Below, piece after piece: positions 39,938 to 48,416 of a stretch of DNA of 64,000 bases. Source of the DNA: Micromonospora sp. BL4 (GTDB lineage: Bacteria; Actinomycetota; Actinomycetes; Mycobacteriales; Micromonosporaceae); assembly GCF_003667505.1 (NCBI RefSeq), contig NZ_RCVJ01000070.1, forward strand, positions 1 to 64,000, written 5' to 3'. Both the position numbers and the translations under genes were made by a program. Under the pieces are notes generated by a model. The model saw nothing but the letters and a program-made list of their open reading frames with translations, was not told the DNA's origin and did no database searches. How positions within the stretch are numbered: the first letter of the stretch is position 1; the number at the start of each line of letters is the position of its first letter.

Positions 39938-40312
39938 TGTGCCACCTTCGTTCGCGACTGCGGGGCCCGCAAAACCGACTCACTCCTCGCGCTCACGCCT
40001 GCACCTCGCTTCGCTGCGCGCGATGGCGCGGGCGGCTGAACCTGATGGTGACCTCGCCTTGCCCGGCCACGGGACCTCCTTGACGCAACGCCGCACCGCA
40101 CCGCTCCAGGCTGGTCCGGTCCGCTGTCGTTCCTCACCTGAGAGCCTACGTCGAACAGACCCCCGGCCCTCCCCGGAGGTCCGCCGACTGGGACCGGATC
40201 CGGTTGGGAATTGCACCGTATTGCGACGTTTCACCCAGCCCGCCGTAATCCAGATCACCGTCGACGTCGCGCCATCGGCCCGCGCCGGGTGGTGGACGGC
40301 CGGTGTGGCCGG
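39938..40312. other. 375-base gap upstream of korA, nothing recognised
   Basis: The gap lies between korA and the stop of the Pro/Thr-rich surface protein gene. It must hold the korA promoter, but no clear -35/-10 pair, operator or hairpin was recognised. Confidence 0.4.
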
Positions 40313-41776
40313 TCAGTCGGTGGGGACCGTGGGCGGGTCGGTGAGCCGGCGACGCAGCGAGGTGGTCGCCAGCGTGAGGGCCAGCACCACCAGCAACGCG
40401 GAGACCGCGATCAGGAGAACCGCCGTGCGCTGCACCGAGGTCATCCCGGCATCGTCGCCGGAGCCGCCGGCGGGGAGCACGCCCTGCGAGCCGGTGGGCG
40501 CGGGCGGGGAGACCACCGGGGTGGCCAGCGCGGCAGCCGCGGTGATCCGGAAACTCATCTGCACCCGCCGGGTGGGGCCGCTGCGCGGGTCGAGTTGTCC
40601 GATCACCGCGCCGGACAGCGGCGCCTCCCGCTGGGCCTGCGGTGTCGCCTCCACCGGCAGCCGCAGTTCGACGGCGCTGCCCGCCCGCACCGGGCCGGTG
40701 TCGCACCGGGTCCGGGTCGGGTCGATCGCCACGCAGCCCTCCGGTGGGGCCGGCACGCTCACCCCGGCCGGAAGGACCACCTCGACCCGGCCGGCCGCGT
40801 CCACCGTGCCGGTGTTGCCCAGCCGCACCGCGAGGGTGCTCGCCGCGCCGCTGATGTCGAAGCTCACCTCGTCGGCGGCCAGCGAGATCCCGGGCACCGG
40901 TGGACCCGGCGGGAAGAGCACCGCGAAGCCCTGGTCGTCGGCGGCCTCACCGGCGACTCCCGGTGCGTTCGCGGTGACCCGCACGGAGCCGCTGAGGGGC
41001 ATCTGCTTCCACGCGGTGCCGGCGACCCGCAACCGGAGCAGGCTGCTGAAGCGTGCGCCCGCCTCGGCCGTCCAGGCCCCGCAGCGGTACGCGCCGCCAC
41101 CGGTGGCGGTGCAGCCCTTCGTTCCGGCGTCGGTCAGCCCGGCGGGCAGGGTGTACGAGAGCCGGATCAGCTGGGCGGTGGTGCCGGTGTTCGTCACCGT
41201 GACCCGCAGCGTGGCGGCGGTGCTGGCCGCGTTCCAGTACGCGCCCGTGAGGGTGACGTCCTCGGTGGTGACCTGCACGCCGAGTGGGTTCGGCGGCGCC
41301 TCCTGGCCCGGTGCCGGCGGACGGACCGGGGGAGCTGACGGCGCCGGGGGCGCTGGAGGCGCTGGAGGTGCCGGGGGCCCGGGCGTGGGCGGCCGGGTGG
41401 TGCTGCTGCTGCCCGGTGCGGGCGCGGTGGTGGTCGGTGCCGGCGGCACGTCCGGCGCGGTGGTCTGCGGGGCCGGTGGCGTCGTCTCCGGCGGCGGTGC
41501 GGTGGTCTCCGGGGCCGGGTCGGTCGGCGGCGGATCGCCGCCCGGCTCCTCGGTCGGGGTGGGCTCCTCGGCCGGGGTGGTCTCGGGGCCCGGCGCGGGT
41601 TCGGTCGCCGAGTCCGTCACCGCAGCGACCGGGGTGGCGTCCGGCACTGCCGCGCCGGCCCAGGCCGGTGCCACGGCGAGCGCCGCGAGCAGGCCGAGCA
41701 CGAGCGAGATCGCCAGCAGGGGCGTGGGACGCCCCGCAGCCCCCCGAGGGACGGGCGGAACCTGCACGCTGGCCAT
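40313..41776 (-). CDS. membrane-anchored Pro/Thr-rich surface protein
   Basis: A 487-residue exported protein. The signal peptide ends near residue 43 (LAALAVAPAWAGA). Residues 48-160 are a Pro/Thr/Glu-rich stalk (ETTPAEEPTPTEEPGG, PPAPPAPPAPPAPSAPP), likely extended through the cell wall and possibly glycosylated. Two Ig-like/DUF11-type beta domains follow (VQVTTEDVTLTGAYWNAAST..., ISLAADEVSFDISGAASTLA...), with two Cys pairs. A C-terminal TM helix (VLLIAVSALLVVLALTLATT) and basic tail SLRRRL anchor it. No LPXTG. Function unknown. It is divergent from nuoA across an AT-richer promoter region. Confidence 0.7.
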   Translation of the reverse strand: MASVQVPPVPRGAAGRPTPLLAISLVLGLLAALAVAPAWAGAAVPDATPVAAVTDSATEPAPGPETTPAEEPTPTEEPGGDPPPTDPAPETTAPPPETTPPAPQTTAPDVPPAPTTTAPAPGSSSTTRPPTPGPPAPPAPPAPPAPSAPPVRPPAPGQEAPPNPLGVQVTTEDVTLTGAYWNAASTAATLRVTVTNTGTTAQLIRLSYTLPAGLTDAGTKGCTATGGGAYRCGAWTAEAGARFSSLLRLRVAGTAWKQMPLSGSVRVTANAPGVAGEAADDQGFAVLFPPGPPVPGISLAADEVSFDISGAASTLAVRLGNTGTVDAAGRVEVVLPAGVSVPAPPEGCVAIDPTRTRCDTGPVRAGSAVELRLPVEATPQAQREAPLSGAVIGQLDPRSGPTRRVQMSFRITAAAALATPVVSPPAPTGSQGVLPAGGSGDDAGMTSVQRTAVLLIAVSALLVVLALTLATTSLRRRLTDPPTVPTD

Positions 41777-41841
41777 CTGACCTCCGGTGACATGGGTGGG
41801 GGTCCAGTATTCGGTAACAGTTGCCTTGGAGCACTAGTCCC

Positions 41842-41855
41842 ATTTGGAAACAAAT
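41842..41855. promoter_or_regulatory. ATTTG-GAAA-CAAAT dyad in divergent promoter
   Basis: An AT-rich inverted repeat within the 129-base region between the surface protein and the orphan nuoA. It stands out against the GC-rich background and could be part of an operator or a promoter element. Confidence 0.35.
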
Positions 41856-41905
41856 CCGTAACGTGTTCGGGACGGCCGTTCCGGGGGGACGGTAGGCTGC
41901 CGGAC

Positions 41906-42283
41906 GTGACCGGTTACCTGGGCTCGTACGCGACGCTCGGGCTCCTGCTGCTCGCCAGCGTCCTCTTCTTCGTTACGGCGTTCTCGGCCAACCGAGTGTT
42001 ACGTCCCGCCCGTCCAGCGGAGCCGCACGGCAAGCGGACCAGCTACGAGTGCGGGCTCGACCCGGTCGGCGCGGACTGGGCGCAGATGCAGATCCGCTAC
42101 TACGTCTACGCCTACCTCTACGTCCTCTTCGCGGTCGAGGCGGTGTTCCTCTTCCCCTGGGCGGTGGTCTTCGACCGGCCGGGCTTCGGCCTGGTCACGG
42201 TGGTGGAGATGGCGGTGTTCGTGGCGGTGCTCGCACTGGGCATCCTCTATGCCTGGCGTAGGAACATCCTGCGCTGGACCTGA
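41906..42283 (+). CDS. nuoA: NADH-quinone oxidoreductase subunit A (orphan NuoA)
   Basis: A 125-residue membrane protein from GTG 41906. Three TM helices (ATLGLLLLASVLFFVTAFSA, IRYYVYAYLYVLFAVEAVFL, VVEMAVFVAVLALGILYAW) and the NuoA/ND3 signature KRTSYECGLDPVG with the conserved Cys, plus VFLFPWAVVF, identify it. NuoA normally begins a 13-14 gene complex I operon; here the next gene is folP on the opposite strand, so it is isolated. An upstream start at 41792 lies in the AT-rich promoter and is rejected. Whether it serves complex I elsewhere or is a relic is open. Confidence 0.82.
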   Translation: MTGYLGSYATLGLLLLASVLFFVTAFSANRVLRPARPAEPHGKRTSYECGLDPVGADWAQMQIRYYVYAYLYVLFAVEAVFLFPWAVVFDRPGFGLVTVVEMAVFVAVLALGILYAWRRNILRWT

Positions 42284-42316
42284 GCCCCCGGGCCTCCGGC
42301 GATCGTGCCGGTCCGT

Positions 42317-42334
42317 CCGGCCGTTCGCGGCCGG
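42317..42334. terminator. TTCG-tetraloop hairpin between nuoA and folP
   Basis: CCGGCCG and CGGCCGG form a 7-base stem closed by a TTCG tetraloop. It lies 33 bases after the nuoA stop and 17 bases from the convergent folP stop, so it may act for both. Confidence 0.6.
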
Positions 42335-42350
42335 TTGTCCGGACGAGCGG

Positions 42351-43220
42351 TCAGGCCAGACCCCGACGGGTCGCCGCGGGCGGCCGGTCACCGCGGATCG
42401 AGGCCACCATGTCCAGCACCCGGCGGGTGGGCGCGACCTGGTGGGCCCGGAACACCCGGGCACCGAGCCAGGCCGAGATCGCCGTCGCGGCGAGCGTCCC
42501 CTCCAGCCGTTCGGCGACCGGCAGGTCGAGCGTCTCGCCGATGAAGTCCTTGTTGGAGAGCGCCACCAGCAGCGGCCAGCCGGTCCCGGTCAACTCGTCC
42601 AGCCGACGGGTGATCTCCAGGGAGTGCCGGGTGTTCTTGCCGAAGTCGTGAGCCGGGTCGATCAGGATGCCGTCGGGGCGTACCCCCGCGGCCACCGCGC
42701 GCTCGGCGAGCCCGGTCACCGTCGCGACCACGTCGGCGACCACGTCGTCGAAGGCGGCCCGGTGCGGCCGGGTCCGGGGGACCAGCCCGCCGGCGTGCGA
42801 GCAGACCAGCCCGGCGCCGGTCCGCGCGGCCACCCGGGCGAGCGCCGGGTCGGCGCCCGACCAGGTGTCGTTGAGCAGGTCGGCCCCGGCCGCCACGGCC
42901 TCCACCGCCACCTCCGCGCGCCAGGTGTCGATGGAGATGACCACCTCCGGGAACGCGGCCCGGACGGCGGCGATGGTGTCCACCGTGCGCCGGATCTCCT
43001 CGGTGACGTCCACCTCGGCGCCGGGCCCGGCCTTCACCCCGCCGATGTCGATGATCGCCGCGCCCTCGTCCACGGCCCGCTCGACCGCCCGCAGCGCGCT
43101 GTCGGCGGCGAAGGTGGCGCCCCGGTCGAAGAACGAGTCCGGCGTGCGGTTGACGATCGCCATCACCACCAGCTCGCCGGGAGCGAAGGTCCGCCCACCC
43201 AGCCGAAGCGCCCCGGCCAT
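42351..43220 (-). CDS. folP2: dihydropteroate synthase-like protein (FolP2 type)
   Basis: A 289-residue TIM-barrel protein from ATG 43220, with GGAGG upstream. It has the DHPS blocks: VMAIVNRTPDSFFDRGATF, AAIIDIGGVKAGPG, VVISIDTWRAEVAVEA, LLNDTWSGAD, LIDPAHDFGKN and SNKDFIGETL. The first block reads NRTPDSF rather than NVTPDSF, as in mycobacterial FolP2, which is reported not to complement DHPS loss, so it may not make dihydropteroate. Position beside DivIVA-domain, tag and DUF3117 genes parallels M. tuberculosis Rv1207-Rv1211. A longer frame to 43361 overlaps the divergent gene's promoter and is not used. Confidence 0.82.
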   Translation of the reverse strand: MAGALRLGGRTFAPGELVVMAIVNRTPDSFFDRGATFAADSALRAVERAVDEGAAIIDIGGVKAGPGAEVDVTEEIRRTVDTIAAVRAAFPEVVISIDTWRAEVAVEAVAAGADLLNDTWSGADPALARVAARTGAGLVCSHAGGLVPRTRPHRAAFDDVVADVVATVTGLAERAVAAGVRPDGILIDPAHDFGKNTRHSLEITRRLDELTGTGWPLLVALSNKDFIGETLDLPVAERLEGTLAATAISAWLGARVFRAHQVAPTRRVLDMVASIRGDRPPAATRRGLA

Positions 43221-43375
43221 GCCCGCCTCCTGAGAGTCCGCACCGTCGCCGCCGCGTCGGCCGGTCCCGACGCTAGCCGGTCGGCGGACCGGAACGCCGG
43301 GCGGCGTCGACGCCGATCGTGATCGAGGTGGGTGGTGGGCTCGCTCACGGCCGTGCGCCATGCCACGATCAGTGC

Positions 43376-43990
43376 ATGGGTCAGCTTCTGCTCTTCCTGG
43401 TCGTGGCGTTGACCGTCGCGGCGGTGGTGTTCGGCGTGACGGTGCTGGTCACCGGCCGCGATCCGGGCCTGGTGCCCGCCGAGCCGGATTCGCAGGCCGT
43501 GGCGTTGCCGGCCAGCCGGCCGCTGCGCGAATCCGATGTGGGCGCGGTCCGTTTCGACACCGGGCTGCGCGGGTACCGGATGGCCCAGGTCGATCAGGCG
43601 ATGCGCCGCGCCGCCTACGACATCGGCTACAAGTCGGAGCTGATCGGCGTGCTGGAGGCGGAGGTCAACGCGTTGCGTGCGGGGCGTATCGCCGACGCGG
43701 ACGCGCTGCGCCAGGCCCGTGAGCAGTCCGCCGGCGTGGCTACGAACGAGGATGCGGCGGCTCAGCAGGTCGAGCGGCCGGGCGACGACGCCGGGTCCGG
43801 CGTTGCCCCGGTCGGCCCGGCCGGTGTCGGCCCGCTGCCCGGTGCCACCTCCTCCCCGGCGGACTCCGATGGGGTGGCTCCGGCCGCCGCGCAGGCTGAT
43901 GACGAGCCGACTGATGACGAGCCGGCCGACGGCGAGCCGGCCGACGGCACCGGACAGCACGGCGCGGTGGTTCGGTCGGAGTCGGCGTGA
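43376..43990 (+). CDS. DivIVA-domain membrane protein
   Basis: A 204-residue protein from ATG 43376. An N-terminal TM helix (LLLFLVVALTVAAVVFGVTV) is followed at residues 55-105 by a DivIVA-like segment VRFDTGLRGYRMAQVDQAMR and a short coiled coil (LIGVLEAEVNALRAGR). The C-terminal half is acidic and low-complexity with DDEPTDDEPADGEPADG repeats. It resembles Rv1209-type proteins of unknown role, possibly linked to wall growth at the membrane. Its stop overlaps the start of the SRPBCC gene (GTGA). Confidence 0.78.
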   Translation: MGQLLLFLVVALTVAAVVFGVTVLVTGRDPGLVPAEPDSQAVALPASRPLRESDVGAVRFDTGLRGYRMAQVDQAMRRAAYDIGYKSELIGVLEAEVNALRAGRIADADALRQAREQSAGVATNEDAAAQQVERPGDDAGSGVAPVGPAGVGPLPGATSSPADSDGVAPAAAQADDEPTDDEPADGEPADGTGQHGAVVRSESA

Positions 43991-44484
43991 CCGACCCGGG
44001 GGGCGGCGACGATCTCCGCGAGGCCGCCCAACCCGGCGCTGGCGAAGTGACCGCCACGGTGATCGTCAACGCCCCGGCGGAGCGGGTCTTCACCGCGCTG
44101 CTCGCCTGGGAACGCCAGTCCGACTGGATCCCGTTCACCCGGCTGCGGGTGGTCGAGGGCGACGGCCGTGAAGGCAGCCTGATCGAGGCCGTGACCGCGC
44201 TCGGCCCGCTGGTGCTGCGCGACGAGATGCGGGTGGTCCGGGTCGACGAGCCGTACGAGATCGGCGTGGTGCACTGCGGCCGGCTGCTGCGCGGCCCGGG
44301 GGTGCTGCGCTGCACCCAGATGGACCGGGCCCGCACCCAGGTGGTCTGGCACGAGTGGTTCCACCTGCCGGGCGGCCCGGCCGGCCGGCTGGCGTGGCCG
44401 GTGCTCTGGCCCGGCTCCAAGGTCAGCCTCACCCAGGCGCTGAAGAGGTTCGCCCGTCTGGTCGAGCAGGGCCAACTGCCCTGA
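43987..44484 (+). CDS. SRPBCC-family protein
   Basis: A 165-residue START/SRPBCC-fold protein from GTG 43987, overlapping the DivIVA-domain gene by 4 bases. ATVIVNAPAERVFTALLAWE, TRLRVVEGDGREGSLIEAVT, EMRVVRVDEPYEIGVVHCGR and RTQVVWHEWFHLPGG follow the fold's alternating strands with an aromatic-lined hydrophobic pocket. Such proteins bind lipids or polyketides, or are actinobacterial cyclases; ligand unknown. Translational coupling suggests a joint function with the DivIVA-domain protein, for example in membrane-lipid handling, which is inference. Confidence 0.78.
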   Translation: MTDPGGGDDLREAAQPGAGEVTATVIVNAPAERVFTALLAWERQSDWIPFTRLRVVEGDGREGSLIEAVTALGPLVLRDEMRVVRVDEPYEIGVVHCGRLLRGPGVLRCTQMDRARTQVVWHEWFHLPGGPAGRLAWPVLWPGSKVSLTQALKRFARLVEQGQLP

Positions 44485-44577
44485 CCACGCCCCGCGGCGG
44501 CCGCCCGCCGGCGCGCGCGGGACACCACCTGCGGCCGGGCGGCCGGCGGCGCCGGGCTGTCGGTCCGATGGCCTAGC

Positions 44578-45168
44578 GTGTACGAGGTGAGTGACCTGGT
44601 GATCGGCGCCGACGGGCTGCCACGCTGCGCCTGGGGGTCGAGCACCCCCGACTACGCCGTCTACCACGACACCGAGTGGGGGCGGCCGCTGCACGGCGAC
44701 GACGCGCTCTACGAGCGGATGACCCTGGAGGCGTTCCAGTCGGGCCTGTCCTGGCTGACCATCCTGCGCAAGCGCCCGGCGTTCCGGCTGGCCTTCGACG
44801 AGTTCCGGATTCCGACCGTCGCCGGCTACGACGACGCCGATGTGACCCGGCTGCTCGCCGACGCCGGCATCGTCCGCAACCGAGCCAAGATCGAGGCGGC
44901 GATCGCCAACGCCCGCGCCGCGCTGGAGCTGCCCGACGGCCTGTCCGCGCTGCTCTGGTCCTTCGCCCCGGCGCCCCGGCCGGCCCGTCCCGCCTCGTTC
45001 GCCGAGGTCGCGCCGATCACCCCCGAGTCGACGGCGATGGCCAAGGCGCTCAAGAAGCGCGGCTTCCGGTTCGTCGGCCCGACCACCGCCTACGCGCTCA
45101 TGCAGGCCACCGGCATGGTCGACGATCACATCGTCGGCTGCCATGTCACGCTGCCACCGACGGCGTGA
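44578..45168 (+). CDS. tag: DNA-3-methyladenine glycosylase I
   Basis: A 196-residue base-excision repair glycosylase removing 3-methyladenine from alkylated DNA. LPRCAWGSSTPDYAVYHDTE with the zinc-site Cys and His, WGRPLHGDDALYERMTLEAF, QSGLSWLTILRKRPAFRLAF and the C-terminal DDHIVGCHV with the other His and Cys match Tag. GTG 44587 is an alternative start three codons downstream. It follows the SRPBCC gene by 93 bases and precedes the hypothetical gene by 13, as in the tagA neighbourhood of mycobacteria. Confidence 0.92.
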   Translation: MYEVSDLVIGADGLPRCAWGSSTPDYAVYHDTEWGRPLHGDDALYERMTLEAFQSGLSWLTILRKRPAFRLAFDEFRIPTVAGYDDADVTRLLADAGIVRNRAKIEAAIANARAALELPDGLSALLWSFAPAPRPARPASFAEVAPITPESTAMAKALKKRGFRFVGPTTAYALMQATGMVDDHIVGCHVTLPPTA

Positions 45169-45181
45169 TGGGATGGCAGGC

Positions 45182-45805
45182 ATGACGACCGAGACCGCGC
45201 ACCGGGCCGGCGAGGCCGGCCACGTCGACGGGACGGGCACCTGGGCGCTGCTGCTGCCCGCCGAGCGGTACGAGGCCGAGCGACTCGTGCACCACGACAC
45301 GCTGGAGCTGACCGGGGTGACGGGCGTCAGCCGACCGGGCCCGGGTGATCAGGTGGCGGTGCTGGCCGACACGCCGCCCCGGCTGGTGGCGCTCGGCCGG
45401 GTCACCGCGCCGGCCCAACGGCACCGCGAAGACCCGGACGACCCGCAGTCGCCGGTCGAGCCCGGGACGCTCGTCGTGGCGTACACCCGGCGGGCCTTCG
45501 ACGAGCCGGTGCCGGCCGACCGGCTGACGCTCGACGGGCCCCTCACCGCGCTGGACCCGGTGGCCTTCCGGGCGCTGGCCGACCGGCTCGGTCCGCCCCC
45601 GGCGCGGCGCACCTGGCTGGTCAGCCTCGACCTGCCGATCGAGGCCGGCACGCCGGCCGAGGCGGTCCGGCTCTTCTGGTCCTACGTGCAGGAGCTGGGG
45701 CCGCGTGAGCTGCCGGCCTTCGTGTCGCCCTCCGGGGACGAGCTGGCCATGCAGGCGTTCGTGCTGGGCGCGGAGGCCAACCAGGACCCGGAAGAGGACG
45801 ACTAG
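45182..45805 (+). CDS. hypothetical protein downstream of tag
   Basis: A 207-residue protein from ATG 45182 (ATG 45173 also possible). TWALLLPAERYEAERLVHHD, PGDQVAVLADTPPRLVALGR, LVVAYTRRAFDEPVPAD and RTWLVSLDLPIEAGTPAEAV alternate strand and helix. The central part resembles EVE/PUA-like nucleic-acid-binding folds in its GDQVAVL...LVALGRV pattern, but this is weak. The acidic tail ends PEEDD. Close spacing to tag (13 bases) suggests a shared transcript and possibly a repair-linked role. Confidence 0.6.
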   Translation: MTTETAHRAGEAGHVDGTGTWALLLPAERYEAERLVHHDTLELTGVTGVSRPGPGDQVAVLADTPPRLVALGRVTAPAQRHREDPDDPQSPVEPGTLVVAYTRRAFDEPVPADRLTLDGPLTALDPVAFRALADRLGPPPARRTWLVSLDLPIEAGTPAEAVRLFWSYVQELGPRELPAFVSPSGDELAMQAFVLGAEANQDPEEDD

Positions 45806-47043
45806 AACAGGCCGTCCAGCCGCCCCCGCCAGTCGGCGAGCACCGAGCCCGGGTCGGTGTCCAGCACGCGCTCCAGCAGCGTGGCGTAGACGTCCCGGAA
45901 GTCGGTCGTGTACTTCAGGTCCCCGTCGTCGAGGTCGGTGAGGCTGGGCGGCGCGCCGTGCCAGCCGCCGCGCACTCCGGCGCCGAGCAGCAGCATGTCG
46001 GAGGCGGTGCCGTGGTCGGTGCCGTCCGAGGCGTTGGCCCGGACCCGGCGGCCGAACTCCGAGTAGACCGCCACCACCACCTTCCGGCCCGCCTCGGTAC
46101 GGCTCATCCGGTCCGCGAAGCCGGTCAGCGCCCGGTCCACCTGGCCGAGCAGGACGGCCTGCAACTGCTTCTCGTCCGCGTGCGTGTCGCAGCCGCCCAG
46201 GGACACCGAGAAGACCCGGGTGGACACCTCGGCCTCGACGCACTGCGCGACCAGGTCCAGCTGCGCGTCCAGGGGGGTCCGTGCCCCGCCGGTGGCCGTC
46301 GCCGGCGCCTGGTCGCCGTCCGGGTCCGCCGCGTCCGTCGCCGCGGAGTCACGGACGTGGCGGATCATCTCGTCCACCGAGCGCAGGTCGGCGAAACAGG
46401 CGGCGGCCCGGCTCCTAGCCGCCGACTCACCCGCCTCCGGCGCGGCGAACGCGGTCAGCGTCGCCGCTGGCAGCCCCTTGGCGGCCTTCCGGTCGGCCAC
46501 GGGCACCGCGGCGCCCGCGCTCCGCGCCCCGGCCAGCAGCGGCGGCAGCGCCGGCTCGAAGGAGACCGCGAGCCGAGGGTCCCCGCCCGCCCCGTCCAGC
46601 CAGCGACCCAGCCAGCCGGTGTTGCCGGGCCGGTCCGGTTGCGCGGTGTGCCAGATGTCCATGGACCGGAAGTGGCTGCGGTCCGGCTTCGGGTAGCCGA
46701 TTCCGCGCACGATCGCCAGCCCGCCGCCGGACCAGCGCTGGTGCAGGCCAGCCAGCGCCGGGTTGAGACCGAAGTCGTCGTCCAGCCGGCGCACCTCTCC
46801 GTCCGGGTACGCCAGCTCCGGGCGGGCCGCCCGGTAGGCCGGGTCGCCGTACGGGATCACGGTGTTCAGACCGTCGTTGCCGCCGTAGAGGGTGACCAGC
46901 ACCAGCGTGCGGGACTGCGGATCGCGGTCCCCGGCGGTGTCCAGCAGGTCCCGCAGGCCGTAGGCGCCGGCCCCGGCGGCCAGTGCGCCCGCGCCGACCA
47001 CTCCGCTCGTGAGCAGGAACTTCCGTCGGGTCAGGGTGTCCAT
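45802..47043 (-). CDS. DUF1501-family secreted protein (Tat substrate)
   Basis: A 413-residue protein from ATG 47043. The N-terminus MDTLTRRKFLLTSGVVGAGA is a twin-arginine signal (TRRKFLLT). The body has TLVLVTLYGGNDGLNTVIPY, RSHFRSMDIWHTAQPD, GWLGRWLDGA and SEFGRRVRANASDGTDHGTA, the marks of DUF1501, a family related to alkaline phosphatase/sulfatase folds. It lies 16 bases after the DUF1800 gene, its usual partner. The pair is common in bacteria and its role is unknown. A frame starting at 47154 overlaps the DUF1800 gene and is rejected. Confidence 0.85.
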   Translation of the reverse strand: MDTLTRRKFLLTSGVVGAGALAAGAGAYGLRDLLDTAGDRDPQSRTLVLVTLYGGNDGLNTVIPYGDPAYRAARPELAYPDGEVRRLDDDFGLNPALAGLHQRWSGGGLAIVRGIGYPKPDRSHFRSMDIWHTAQPDRPGNTGWLGRWLDGAGGDPRLAVSFEPALPPLLAGARSAGAAVPVADRKAAKGLPAATLTAFAAPEAGESAARSRAAACFADLRSVDEMIRHVRDSAATDAADPDGDQAPATATGGARTPLDAQLDLVAQCVEAEVSTRVFSVSLGGCDTHADEKQLQAVLLGQVDRALTGFADRMSRTEAGRKVVVAVYSEFGRRVRANASDGTDHGTASDMLLLGAGVRGGWHGAPPSLTDLDDGDLKYTTDFRDVYATLLERVLDTDPGSVLADWRGRLDGLF

Positions 47044-47059
47044 CTGTCGACTCCTCGGC

Positions 47060-48358
47060 TCAGCTGACGGTGTACTCGGGACTGACCAGGCCTGCCGCGA
47101 GCAGCTTCCGGGGCTCGCCGGCCAGCGGGGCCAGGGCGGCCCGGGTCCGCGCACCCCATCCGTCCACGACCAGCAGCCGGGCCAGGGCGTCCGGCCGGCC
47201 GGCGGCGGGCGCGGCCGTCAGCCGTTCCAGCACCGCCGGCGTCACGGCGGCGGCCAGCATCCCGGCCATCCGGAGTCGGGCCTGCAACGACGAGGTGGTC
47301 AGCCAGGCGGCCCCGGCCGGCCAGCCGCCGACGCTGGGCGGCCGCAGCGGCACCTGGTCCAGCGCGTTCAGGCCGGCCAGCAGTTGTTTGCGTTGCTCCT
47401 CGCGCAGGGCGGAGGGCCGTACGCCGAGTTGCCGCAGCGCGCCGACGACCCACTCCACCGGCTGCTTGACCAGGGTGCCCCGGGTCTGCGAGAAGGCCGG
47501 CGAGGAGAACAGCGTGCGGAGGGTGGCGACGGTGTCCGCGCCGGCCAGGTTGGCCGGCGCGGGGACGTCGGCGCCGGCGTAGCGGAACCAGAGCCGGCCC
47601 GCCACGAACGTCGCCGCCGCCGGGTGGGCGGACAGCAGCCCGGCGTACGCCTCGGCGTCGAACCGGCCGCTATGCCCGAGGATGGTCTTCTCCCCGGAGT
47701 CGTGCCGGCGGGTCTCGAACCGGACGGTGCCGGTGCGCCGGTCCACGACCCAGCCGGTCAGCGCCCGCGCGCCGGCCTTCACGTCCGCCTCGGTGTAGCT
47801 GCCGATGCCGAGGGTGAACAGCTCCATCAGCTCGCGGGCCAGGTTCTCGTTCGGGGCCTTGCGGGTGTTCTTCTGCCCGTCCAGCCAGATGATCAGGGCC
47901 GGATCGCGCACCATCGCGGTGACCAGCGGGCCCAGCGGTCCCCGGCCGTGCCGGCGCAGCGTCTCCAACTGGCCGAGCATCACCCGCGCCGACTTGACCT
48001 TCTGGGCGCTGGTCGCCCAGTGCCCGTGCCAGAAGAAGAGCAGCTTCTCGCTCAGCCCGTCCTCGGCGGCCACCATCCGGTCGAGCCACCAGAGGGTCAA
48101 CCGTTGCAGCTGCTCCCGGCGCTCCGCGTTCGCCTTCTGCCGCTGCTCGCGGCTGGATTCCTTGGTCAGAGCGGCGTACGGGTCCGGGGGCAACGCCGGG
48201 ACCGGGGTGGCGGCCGCACCCCGGTCCGCCCGGTTCCGGTTCAGGAGGCCGGCCAGGGTGGCCTCCGGCCCGGCCCGCTCGGCCGCGTCCACCTCGTCGG
48301 CGGTCGGCCCGAAGGTGGCTCGGCGCAGCAGGTGCGCCACCGCTTCACGGTCGGTCAT
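47060..48358 (-). CDS. DUF1800-family protein
   Basis: A 432-residue protein from ATG 48358. MTDREAVAHLLRRATFGPTA is the family opening; LTLWWLDRMVAAEDGLSEKL, LFFWHGHWATS, NENLARELMELFTLGIGSYT and EADVKAGARALTGW follow as in other DUF1800 proteins, which are mostly helical and almost always precede a DUF1501 gene. No signal peptide is visible, so export may depend on the Tat-directed DUF1501 partner. An in-frame start at 48490 would overlap the enoyl-CoA hydratase gene. Confidence 0.85.
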   Translation of the reverse strand: MTDREAVAHLLRRATFGPTADEVDAAERAGPEATLAGLLNRNRADRGAAATPVPALPPDPYAALTKESSREQRQKANAERREQLQRLTLWWLDRMVAAEDGLSEKLLFFWHGHWATSAQKVKSARVMLGQLETLRRHGRGPLGPLVTAMVRDPALIIWLDGQKNTRKAPNENLARELMELFTLGIGSYTEADVKAGARALTGWVVDRRTGTVRFETRRHDSGEKTILGHSGRFDAEAYAGLLSAHPAAATFVAGRLWFRYAGADVPAPANLAGADTVATLRTLFSSPAFSQTRGTLVKQPVEWVVGALRQLGVRPSALREEQRKQLLAGLNALDQVPLRPPSVGGWPAGAAWLTTSSLQARLRMAGMLAAAVTPAVLERLTAAPAAGRPDALARLLVVDGWGARTRAALAPLAGEPRKLLAAGLVSPEYTVS

Positions 48359-48416
48359 GTGGTCGACGCTAGGCGGCCCGTGTTCGAGGGCGGTAAGGGC
48401 GGGATCCGAATCTCGT

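Noticed and set aside
38054..40039. 661-codon plus-strand frame opposite korA
   Set aside because: Antisense of a well-conserved gene; composition is His/Gly/Arg-rich without motifs.
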